The notes beneath the pieces are model-generated. The model saw only the letters and a list, made by a program, of their open reading frames with translations. It was not told where the DNA came from and searched no databases. Position numbers and translations under genes: made by a program. 5,006 nt of DNA, taken from Actinomycetota bacterium (lineage in GTDB: Bacteria > Actinomycetota > Thermoleophilia > Gaiellales > Gaiellaceae). Shown here in pieces: positions 1-4,863 of the stretch (positions are counted from its first letter, which is position 1; each line of letters begins with the position of its first letter). The stretch spans positions 1 through 5,006 of the forward strand of contig JACDBY010000309.1 in NCBI GenBank assembly GCA_013694685.1. Reading direction: 5' to 3'.

Positions 1-54
1 GGGCAGTTTCTTCGCGGCGTGCTCGCCGAGGGCCGCGTCGCCGCTGCTGCGTGA
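1..54 (+). CDS. Possible 3' end of an unidentified plus-strand gene
   Basis: Frame 1 is open from the window edge to a TGA at 52-54 and reads GQFLRGVLAEGRVAAAA. Third codon positions are mostly G or C, as expected for a gene here. The piece is 17 residues long and cannot be assigned to a family. The opposite strand is also open over the same bases with an equally GC-rich third position, so the strand is uncertain. Only the bases to the left of the window can settle this. Confidence 0.22.
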   Translation, partial: GQFLRGVLAEGRVAAAA

Positions 55-78
55 GCTACCCGAGGGTGTGGTGGGATC

Positions 79-497
79 TCATGAGGCGTGCAGCTCCGCG
101 CCGGCGACGGATGCCTCGAGCTGTGCGATGCGCTCGAGCACCCGGACCGCTCCGGCGCCTTCGTAGAACACCCGCGCCTCGGCGAGGAGCGGCCGCGCCT
201 CTTCCGTGCGGCCCTGGGCGACCAGCGAGCGCGCGTAGTCGACGAGGATCTGGGCTTCGTAGAGAGGGACGACGCCCAGGTTTCGAGCGGAGGCGAGCCC
301 GAGCGCGAAGTGGTCGATCGCCTCGTCGTGGTCGCCCTTGGCAGCCGCGAGGACTCCCGCGAGCCGCTCGTGCTGCGCCGTCAGGTGCCGCGTCGCGCGA
401 TCCGCGAGCAGGGCGCCGCCGTGCGATTAGCCTCGACCGCAGGGCTTCGGCCGGGCTCGTTGGCCGCGCCGCATGCCCGACAGGTTGAGCGAGGCAC
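79..497 (-). pseudogene. Remnant of a zinc-ribbon / TPR regulatory protein, internally deleted and frameshifted
   Basis: Positions 426-79 are open on the minus strand for 115 codons and end in TGA (81-79). The translation is helical and repeat-like, with segments such as GVLAAAKGDHDEAIDHFALG, EAQILVDYARSLVAQGRTEE and ARPLLAEARVFYEGAGA. This is the usual look of the C-terminal tetratricopeptide repeats of large AAA-type signalling proteins (LuxR/AfsR type, or adenylate cyclase with ATPase and TPR). The frame is closed upstream by TAA at 429-427, and it has no ATG, GTG or TTG except two GTGs in the last third, so it cannot be a normal gene. In another frame, a GTG at 497 begins VPRSTCRACGAANEPGR, which resembles the first half (CxxCGxxN) of the zinc ribbon that opens many such cyclase proteins. 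The second cysteine pair is absent. I infer one ancestral gene that lost its middle and changed frame near 427-440. The TPR part is well supported. Joining the zinc-knuckle part to it is tentative. Confidence 0.5.
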
Positions 498-503
498 GGG
501 CGC

Positions 504-509
504 ACTATC
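504..509 (-). promoter_or_regulatory. Possible -10 box of the remnant gene
   Basis: On the minus strand the hexamer GATAGT lies exactly six bases before the GTG at 497. The same spacing separates the -10-like boxes from the GTG starts at 578 and 1600. No good -35 is visible. The main support is the repeated spacing, which would put the transcription start at or next to the GTG (a leaderless transcript). Confidence 0.3.
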
Positions 510-542
510 GCATTCGTCGCTCCTTCCGCCGTCCGCGCGAGC

Positions 543-571
543 GTGACGCCTGCGCGGGAGCAGGGTAGAAC
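543..571 (+). promoter_or_regulatory. Promoter of the AAA+ ATPase gene, probably leaderless
   Basis: GTGACG (543-548) resembles a -35 box. TAGAAC (566-571) resembles a -10 box. They are separated by 17 bases, the standard sigma-70-type spacing. The -10 box ends six bases before the GTG at 578, so transcription would start at the first base of the start codon. No Shine-Dalgarno sequence lies within 15 bases of that GTG, which agrees with leaderless initiation. The match to TATAAT is 4 of 6 and lacks the final T. Confidence 0.45.
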
Positions 572-577
572 CATCGG

Positions 578-1570
578 GTGAGCGCACCTCTCGACCGCGT
601 GCTCCGGCGCTTGCGAACGCTCGGGGACGACCAACCCTGGCTCGCCGCGGGGATCGAGCGCATCGACGCGCTGCGCCCGCCACCGCCCCCGCGGCCGCTC
701 GTGGAGGTGAGAGCGGAGCTGGACGGGCTCGTCGGGCTGGAGTCCGTCAAGGAGCAGGTGTCGTCGCTCGTCGCGTTCCTCCAGGTGCAGGCGCAGCGGA
801 AGGAGCACGGACTGACCGAGGTCGCCACCGGACAGCACCTTGTCTTCCTCGGCAACCCGGGGACGGGCAAGACGACGGTCGCACGCCTCCTCGCGGAGTC
901 GTACGGATCGATCGGGCTCCTCCGACGCGGTCATCTCGTCGAGGTCGATCGGGCCGGTCTGGTCGGTCAGTACATCGGCACGACGGCGATCAAGACCGAC
1001 CGTGCGGTGCGGCGGGCGCTCGACGGGCTGCTGTTCGTCGACGAGGCGTACGCGCTCGCGCCCGAGGAGAGCACACGCGACTTCGGGCCGGAGGCCGTCG
1101 AGACGCTGCTCAAGCGCATGGAGGATCACCGGCACCGGCTGGTGGTGATCGTGGCCGGCTATCCCCGCCTGATGGAACGTTTCCTCCAGTCGAACCCTGG
1201 CCTTCGCTCGCGGTTCCAGCGGGAGATCGTCTTTCCCGACTACACGACCGGCGAGCTGCTCGCGATCTCCCGCCTCTTTGCCGCCACCAGCGAGTACCGG
1301 CTCGACGAGGGCGCCGAGCGGGCGCTCGCCGACGTGTTCGACGGAGCCCGCCGCGGTGAGGCGTTCGGCAACGCCCGCTATGCGCGGACGATCTTCGAGC
1401 TCGCGCTGAACGCCCAGGCGTTGCGCCTCGAGGAAGGCGCGAACGGCGAGCTCGGGACGCTGCCCGTCGACGAGCTCGTGCAGGTCACGGTCTCCGACGT
1501 ACTCGCCGCCGCGCGGGCGCTCGGCGAGGAGCCGGCGCGCCGCAGCGGGTGGTTCCGCAGGCGTCCCTGA
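578..1570 (+). CDS. CbxX/CfqX-family AAA+ ATPase (CbbX/SpoVK-like)
   Basis: This 330-residue protein has one AAA+ module. After an N-terminal arm and a proline-rich linker (34-40), the family signature [14 protein letters not shown] starts at 48. Walker A GNPGTGKT is at 92-99, a pore-loop-like QYIGTT at 131-136 and Walker B LLFVDEA at 151-157. The sensor 1 region VIVAGYP is at 190-196, the arginine-finger region GLRSRF at 208-213 and the sensor 2 motif GNARYAR at 264-270. All key ATPase residues are present, so it should be an active hexameric remodelling ATPase. Known relatives are CbbX (Rubisco activase), SpoVK and the ATPase half of type VII secretion EccA. The N-terminal TPR domain of EccA is missing, and neither Rubisco nor ESX genes are nearby, so the substrate is unknown. 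The C-terminus is basic ([10 protein letters not shown]). The GTG at 578 is chosen because a -10-like box precedes it at leaderless spacing. A probable membrane protein follows 29 bp downstream on the same strand and could be a functional partner, although it has its own -10-like box. Confidence 0.9.
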   Translation: MSAPLDRVLRRLRTLGDDQPWLAAGIERIDALRPPPPPRPLVEVRAELDGLVGLESVKEQVSSLVAFLQVQAQRKEHGLTEVATGQHLVFLGNPGTGKTTVARLLAESYGSIGLLRRGHLVEVDRAGLVGQYIGTTAIKTDRAVRRALDGLLFVDEAYALAPEESTRDFGPEAVETLLKRMEDHRHRLVVIVAGYPRLMERFLQSNPGLRSRFQREIVFPDYTTGELLAISRLFAATSEYRLDEGAERALADVFDGARRGEAFGNARYARTIFELALNAQALRLEEGANGELGTLPVDELVQVTVSDVLAAARALGEEPARRSGWFRRRP

Positions 1571-1587
1571 GCACGCCCCGCCGACGC

Positions 1588-1593
1588 TAGGCT
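1588..1593 (+). promoter_or_regulatory. -10 box for the membrane-protein gene, probably leaderless
   Basis: TAGGCT fits the TAnnnT pattern of actinobacterial -10 boxes and ends six bases before the GTG at 1600, the same geometry as at 566-571 and 578. No Shine-Dalgarno sequence precedes the GTG. The expected -35 position falls on the last codons and stop of the ATPase gene, with no clear match. The gene may therefore be read both from here and by read-through. Confidence 0.4.
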
Positions 1594-1599
1594 CGCCAG

Positions 1600-2289
1600 G
1601 TGAGCGACTCACTCAAGCCGGCCCGTGCCGCCGACGCCGCAGCCGAGGCGGGCGCCGCCGAGGCGGACGCCCTCGGACGAGCATGGTGGAGACGTGTGCC
1701 GCTCCTCGTCACCGCGCCGCGCCAGGTGTTCGCGGCGCTCGCGAGAACCGACGAAGCCGACGTCGCGGCGCGCGCCGAGCCTGTGCTCGCGATCACGATC
1801 CTCGCCGGGATGACGGCTGTCCTGCTCACACCCGCGTGGGGCAGGATCGGAAACGACTCGACGGTGGACGGGCTCGTCATTCTCGTCGTGACCTTCGTCG
1901 CCGGCGTCTTCTACGGCGCGGGGGGATACTTTCTGCTCGGGCTCGCGCTCTGGCTCGGGGCGAAGGCGGTCGGTGTCGGGGCCACCGCGAGGATCGCCCG
2001 CCAGGTACTGGGCTTCGCGGCGCTACCGGTCGCGCTTTCGCTCCTCGTTCTCGTGCCGGTGATCGTGCTCGGATTCGGGAGCGACTGGTTCCGCTCGGGC
2101 GGCGACGACGAGGGCACCGCCCGGTCGGTCGTCGTCGCGATCGGGCTCGTGTTCGTCGCCTGGTCGGTCGTCCTCGTCGGGCTCGGCCTGAGGGTGACGT
2201 TCCGCCTGCCGTGGCGCGGGGTCGTCGGCGCGCTTGCGCTGGCGGCCGTGATGGTCGCGGCGTTCGCGGTACTGCCGAGCGCGTTATAG
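1600..2289 (+). CDS. Multi-pass membrane protein, probable Yip1 family
   Basis: This 229-residue protein has an Ala/Glu-rich cytoplasmic-looking N-terminus (1-30) and a short amphipathic section, WWRRVPLLVTAPRQVFAAL (29-47). Five or so hydrophobic segments follow, at about 61-78, 91-120 (possibly two turns of membrane), 136-158, 176-198 and 207-226. The pattern 'VTAPRQVFAAL...AARAEP' followed by a tight bundle of membrane helices is typical of bacterial Yip1-domain proteins, whose biochemical role is largely undefined. There is no signal peptide or enzymatic motif. An acidic loop (SGGDDEG, 166-172) separates helices 3 and 4. The GTG at 1600 was chosen for its -10-like box six bases upstream. 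The gene lies 29 bp after the AAA+ ATPase gene on the same strand, so a joint role in membrane-associated protein remodelling is possible but is only suggested by position. The family call is by resemblance. That it is a membrane protein is much surer. Confidence 0.75.
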   Translation: MSDSLKPARAADAAAEAGAAEADALGRAWWRRVPLLVTAPRQVFAALARTDEADVAARAEPVLAITILAGMTAVLLTPAWGRIGNDSTVDGLVILVVTFVAGVFYGAGGYFLLGLALWLGAKAVGVGATARIARQVLGFAALPVALSLLVLVPVIVLGFGSDWFRSGGDDEGTARSVVVAIGLVFVAWSVVLVGLGLRVTFRLPWRGVVGALALAAVMVAAFAVLPSAL

Positions 2290-2293
2290 GACG

Positions 2294-2318
2294 GGACTGG
2301 CCCCGACGGGCCAGGTCC
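2294..2318. terminator. Hairpin just after the membrane-protein stop codon
   Basis: CTGGCCC (2297-2303) pairs with GGGCCAG (2308-2314) around the loop CGAC. Three further pairs (2294-2296 with 2316-2318) follow a bulged G at 2315. It begins five bases after the TAG at 2287-2289, where a terminator of the plus-strand genes would sit. There is no T-tract, which is common in high-GC genomes. It could act in both directions between these convergent genes. Confidence 0.5.
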
Positions 2319-2320
2319 AC

Positions 2321-2365
2321 TGCGCGACCGGCGAACGCGTGCCGTGGGACGACGCCGGTCGCACA
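2321..2365. repeat. Inverted repeat between convergent genes
   Basis: GCGACCGGCG (2324-2333) pairs perfectly with CGCCGGTCGC (2353-2362) over 10 bp. After one mismatch two more pairs form outside (2321-2322 with 2364-2365). The loop is 19 bases. It lies between the terminator-like hairpin at 2294 and the panB stop codon and would be transcribed from either side. It may help terminate transcription of the pantothenate operon. Confidence 0.45.
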
Positions 2366-2394
2366 GGGGTCAGTCCCCTACGGGGACAGACCCC
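2366..2394. repeat. REP-like 29-bp palindrome over the panB stop codon
   Basis: The left arm GGGGTC-A-GTCCCC (2366-2378) and the right arm (2382-2394, GGGGAC then A then GACCCC) pair over 12 of 13 positions around a TAC loop. The only mismatch is A against A at 2372/2388. On the minus strand it encodes the last residues of PanB and contains its TGA (2372-2370). Its form, a G-run and C-run palindrome with a short loop, resembles the REP-type elements dispersed in many high-GC genomes. Copy number cannot be judged from one window. A role as terminator of the panB transcript is an alternative. Confidence 0.6.
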
Positions 2395-3242
2395 GGCGCC
2401 CGAAACGCTTCGAGCTCCTCCTCTGACATCACATAGGTGTGCTCCCGGCCGGGAAAGGCGCCGCTCCGTACCTCGGACGCGTACGCCTCGAGCGCGTCGC
2501 GAATGTCGCGTGAGAGGTTCGCGTAGCGCTTGACGAAGCGCGGCAGATGGCCTTCGGTGAGGCCGAGCAGGTCGTGGTAGACGAGCACCTGGCCGTCGCA
2601 CGCCGCACCCGCTCCGATCCCGATCGTCGGGATCTCGAGCCGCCGGGTGATCTCCTCCGCGACCGGGGCCGGAACCGCCTCGAGCACGAGGGCGACGCAG
2701 CCGGCCGCCTCGAGCGCATGCGCGCCGTCGACGAGTGCCCGCGCCGCCTCGGCGGTCTTGCCCTGCGTCTTGAAGCCGCCGAGCATCGTTGCGGACTGCG
2801 GCGTGAGGCCGATGTGACCGACGACGCCGATTCCCGCCTCGACGATCGCGCGTGCCCGCGACACCATGGGGCCGGCCCCTTCGAGCTTGACGACGTCTGC
2901 GCCCGCTTCCTTGACGAACCGGATGGCATTGCGGACGGCGTCCTCGTCCGAGACCTGGTACGAGCCGAACGGCATGTCGCCGACGACGATCGGCCGGTGC
3001 ACGGCACGCGCGACGGCGCGCGTCAGGAAGAGCATCTCGTCCATCGTGACGGGCACGGTCGTGCCCTCGTGTCCGAGTACCACCATCGCGGCCGTGTCGC
3101 CGACGAGGATCATGTCGATCCCGGCGTCCTCAGCGAACCGTGCGCCGGGCATGTCGTAGGCGGTCACCATCACGATCCGGTCTCCGCGGTGCTTCATCTC
3201 GGTGAGCTCGGGCAGAGCGAGCTTTCCGGCGGGGACGCTCAT
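2370..3242 (-). CDS. panB: 3-methyl-2-oxobutanoate hydroxymethyltransferase (ketopantoate hydroxymethyltransferase)
   Basis: This cytoplasmic enzyme transfers a hydroxymethyl group from 5,10-methylenetetrahydrofolate to alpha-ketoisovalerate, giving ketopantoate, the first step of the pantothenate branch. The 290-residue protein is a complete TIM-barrel PanB. It shows VTAYDMPGA (26-34), the metal-binding Asp in LVGDT (D49), VVGDMPFGSY (D89), VKLEGA (E121), GHIGLTPQS (142-150), LEAVP (catalytic Glu E188) and IGIGAGAACDGQVLV. These match the Asp/Asp/Glu/Glu set of E. coli PanB (D45, D84, E114, E181). The ATG at 3242 overlaps the panC stop as ATGA, and a consensus GGAGGT lies six bases upstream (3254-3249), so translation is probably coupled to panC but also strong in its own right. 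The protein is about 25 residues longer than E. coli PanB. The final residues GSVPVGD are encoded by a palindromic element (2366-2394), so the native tail was probably altered by that insertion. Confidence 0.96.
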   Translation of the reverse strand: MSVPAGKLALPELTEMKHRGDRIVMVTAYDMPGARFAEDAGIDMILVGDTAAMVVLGHEGTTVPVTMDEMLFLTRAVARAVHRPIVVGDMPFGSYQVSDEDAVRNAIRFVKEAGADVVKLEGAGPMVSRARAIVEAGIGVVGHIGLTPQSATMLGGFKTQGKTAEAARALVDGAHALEAAGCVALVLEAVPAPVAEEITRRLEIPTIGIGAGAACDGQVLVYHDLLGLTEGHLPRFVKRYANLSRDIRDALEAYASEVRSGAFPGREHTYVMSEEELEAFRAPGSVPVGD

Positions 3243-4018
3243 CGTGAGACCTCCGTTTCGAGTGGGATGTTGTCGATCAGGCGGGTCGAGCCGGCGCGGA
3301 CAGCCGCGGCGATGGTTGGCGGGTGGAAGGGCGGGATCGCCACGTAGTCGACGTCGAGACCCGCTTCCTCGAGGAGCGCGCGCGCTTCATCGGGGTCGCG
3401 GGTTGCAAGCGCGCGGGGGAGAGCGAGCGCGCGTCTGCGCTCGGCGGGGGTGAGCCGCGCGTTCCGCGACGAGAGCGCGAGCCCGTCGGGGTCGCGGACG
3501 GTTGGCACCGCGAGGAGCTCGAGCTCGAGGTGCAGGTCGGCGATCAGCCGCCGGAGCACGGCGACCTGCTGCGCGTCCTTCTGGCCGAAGACGACGACGT
3601 CCGGGCGGACGATCGTGAACAGCTTGAGACAGACGGTCGCGACACCGCGAAAGTGGCCGGGGCGGAACTCGCCCTCGAGCATCCGTCCGAGCTCGGTCAC
3701 CTCGACCCAGGTCTGGTAGCCCGGTGGATACATCTCATCGGTCGTCGGTGCGAAGACGAGGTCGACTCCGGCCGCGCCGGCCGCGTCGAGGTCGGCAGCT
3801 TCGTCGCGCGGATAGCCGTTCAGGTCGGCCGGGTCACCGAACTGGGATGGATTGAGGAAGAGGCTGAGCACGACGGTGTCGCACGCGCCGCGCGCGGCCC
3901 GCACCAGGGCGCGATGGCCGCCGTGGAGCGCGCCCATGGTCGGGACGAGCGCAACCGTTCCGCCGCGCCGGTCGGCCAGCGCCGCGCGAACGCCGTCGAC
4001 GGTGCGCGCGACGATCAC
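3239..4018 (-). CDS. panC: Pantoate--beta-alanine ligase (pantothenate synthetase)
   Basis: This enzyme joins pantoate and beta-alanine with ATP, through a pantoyl-adenylate, to make pantothenate. The Rossmann-type nucleotidyltransferase core is complete: VPTMGALHGGH with the HxxH pair H32/H35, NPSQF (56-60), the Tyr-Pro-Arg segment after it, PGHFRGVATV (120-129), FGQKDAQQ (144-151) and SSRNARL (183-189), the KMSKS-like loop. The 259 residues are fewer than in E. coli PanC (283). The loss lies in the C-terminal lid and dimer domain: between about 200 and 240 the usual helices and 'DPDTL' stretch are reduced to a short linker with IPPFHPPT, before the conserved TRLIDN. The active-site core is unaffected. 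The start is the GTG at 4018, which overlaps the stop of the upstream gene as GTGA. A GAGG (4031-4028) lies inside the upstream gene's 3' end at suitable spacing. It is the second gene of a three-gene operon. Confidence 0.95.
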   Translation of the reverse strand: MIVARTVDGVRAALADRRGGTVALVPTMGALHGGHRALVRAARGACDTVVLSLFLNPSQFGDPADLNGYPRDEAADLDAAGAAGVDLVFAPTTDEMYPPGYQTWVEVTELGRMLEGEFRPGHFRGVATVCLKLFTIVRPDVVVFGQKDAQQVAVLRRLIADLHLELELLAVPTVRDPDGLALSSRNARLTPAERRRALALPRALATRDPDEARALLEEAGLDVDYVAIPPFHPPTIAAAVRAGSTRLIDNIPLETEVSR

Positions 4019-4704
4019 GCCGACAGACCTCGAGCCACAGCGTCACGAGCCGTGACCGTCGCCAAGGCCTCGTATGCCTCCAGAAGCTCGGGCGCAGCGG
4101 CGGCGATCGCAGCTCGGTGGCGCTCCACCGTCTCCCAGTCGCCCCGCTCGATCGGCCCGGTCAGCTGGAAGCCGTTCTCGATCACGCGTCGCATCAGTGG
4201 CTCGAGCGCCTCGGGCGGGACGCTCGCCGACTCGAGCAACTCACCGGCCGCTCGCCGCAACGTGACGAGGTAGTTCGACGCCATGGCGGCGCCCGCGTGG
4301 TAGAGCGCTCGATCCTCGTCGGCGAGCACGAACGGCCGCAGGCCGAGCGTGGCGGCGAGCCCAACGGCGACGTCGCGCGCCTCGTCGGTCTCTCCCGTGA
4401 CCGCTGCCCACGCGCCGTCGATCTGCTCCGCACCACGGTCGCGGGAAAAGGTCTGCAGTGGGTGCAGCGTGAAGCGCCGCGCGTGCGGCTCGAGCGCCGT
4501 GAGCGGCGTTCCCCCGCTCACGTGCGCCACCCAGGGACCTGGCGCGACGCGCGCCGCGACCTCGGCGATCGCCCGGTCGGGAACGCAGAGGAGGACGAGC
4601 TCTGCGTCGTCCTCGCGCACGACGATGCCGCGCTCGCGCAACCGCGCGCTCAGAGCGCTGCCGACGCGACCGCTCGCACCGATGACGTTGACGCTCTCGA
4701 TCAT
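4015..4704 (-). CDS. Rossmann-like / DUF2520 protein, candidate ketopantoate reductase
   Basis: This 229-residue protein has an N-terminal Rossmann fold with the dinucleotide-binding turn VIGASGRVGSAL (7-18) and the strand LVLLCVPD (36-43). A DUF2520-type helical C-terminal half carries HPLQTF (81-86), YHAGAAMASNYLV (135-147) and TGPIERGDWETVERH (182-196). This order is that of DUF2520 oxidoreductase-like proteins, which resemble pyrroline-carboxylate and ketopantoate reductases and in actinobacteria often sit beside panC. The Rossmann part is short: only about ten residues separate the first helix from the next strand, so one strand and its helix appear to be missing. It is the first gene of an operon with panC and panB, overlapping panC by four bases. 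The operon has no panE, so reduction of ketopantoate to pantoate is the likeliest job, as reported for the non-canonical reductase PanG of Francisella. Whether this protein belongs to the PanG family is not shown here. The ATG at 4704 has GGAG six bases upstream. Confidence 0.82.
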   Translation of the reverse strand: MIESVNVIGASGRVGSALSARLRERGIVVREDDAELVLLCVPDRAIAEVAARVAPGPWVAHVSGGTPLTALEPHARRFTLHPLQTFSRDRGAEQIDGAWAAVTGETDEARDVAVGLAATLGLRPFVLADEDRALYHAGAAMASNYLVTLRRAAGELLESASVPPEALEPLMRRVIENGFQLTGPIERGDWETVERHRAAIAAAAPELLEAYEALATVTARDAVARGLSA

Positions 4705-4742
4705 GTCTGGCTCCAGTTCCTCGCGGATACCGGGCAGGCGTC

Positions 4743-4748
4743 AGCCTA
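4743..4748 (-). promoter_or_regulatory. -10 box for the DUF2520-panC-panB operon
   Basis: On the minus strand this reads TAGGCT, identical to the -10-like box before the gene at 1600. It would give a leader of about 30 bases ending in a Shine-Dalgarno GGAG (4714-4711) six bases before the ATG at 4704. No convincing -35 is seen. Its expected position (about 4766-4771) falls inside the left arm of the large palindrome at 4762-4850, so cruciform formation could affect this promoter. Confidence 0.38.
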
Positions 4749-4761
4749 TCGCAACGCGTTC

Positions 4762-4850
4762 GCCTGCGGGCACTTCTCGCTTCGCGAAAAGTGCCTCTGA
4801 ACAGCTTCGAGAGGCACTTTTCGCCCTCAAGGCGAGAAGTGCCGACAGGC
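4762..4850. repeat. 89-bp nested palindrome built from four copies of GGCACTTYTCGC
   Basis: The unit occurs at 4769-4780 (plus), 4784-4795 (minus), 4813-4824 (plus) and 4832-4843 (minus). Outer arms 4769-4780 and 4832-4843 pair perfectly over 12 bp. Inner arms 4784-4798 and 4810-4824 pair perfectly over 15 bp, with three more pairs (4799-4801 with 4806-4808) closing a CAGC tetraloop beside one bulged G. Beyond a two-base mismatch, GCCTG (4762-4766) pairs with CAGGC (4846-4850). Neighbouring copies can instead pair with each other (one C/A mismatch each), giving two small hairpins. It fills most of the spacer between divergent genes and ends 13 bases before the atpG ATG, covering part of the weak Shine-Dalgarno AGGCAGG (4847-4853). 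It could be a REP/BIME-like mobile palindrome or a regulatory leader of atpG. No transposase is in the window. Confidence 0.85.
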
Positions 4851-4863
4851 AGGCAACTACCCC

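Noticed and set aside
497..523. AGGAG followed by ATG on the minus strand (near 520-508) as a start for the remnant gene
   Set aside because: That ATG is followed after one codon by TAG, so it cannot start a protein.
88..546. A 152-codon plus-strand open frame over the remnant region
   Set aside because: It is the codon-aligned antisense of the TPR-like frame. The minus-strand reading has repeat-like helices, while this one has no recognisable pattern.
56..1612. A 518-codon open frame on the minus strand across the remnant and the ATPase gene
   Set aside because: It runs antisense to the clear AAA+ ATPase, has an Arg/Pro/Ala-rich composition typical of a GC-rich shadow frame, and shows no domain. 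Both the ATPase (+) and the TPR remnant (-, another frame) explain the same bases better.
2547..3347. Long plus-strand open frame opposite panB
   Set aside because: It is an Asp/Arg/His-rich antisense shadow of a complete panB with all catalytic residues.
3323..4273. Long plus-strand open frame opposite panC and the DUF2520 gene
   Set aside because: It is an antisense shadow that crosses two well-supported genes and matches no family I recognise.
4117..4800. Plus-strand open frame running into the large palindrome
   Set aside because: It is antisense to the DUF2520 gene, and its C-terminus is merely the left half of the palindrome in translation.
4762..4850. CRISPR array or classical intrinsic terminator at the palindrome
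   Set aside because: The units alternate in orientation with no spacers of regular size, and there is no T-tract after the stem. An intrinsic terminator just before atpG and in its sense direction would also make little sense unless conditional.
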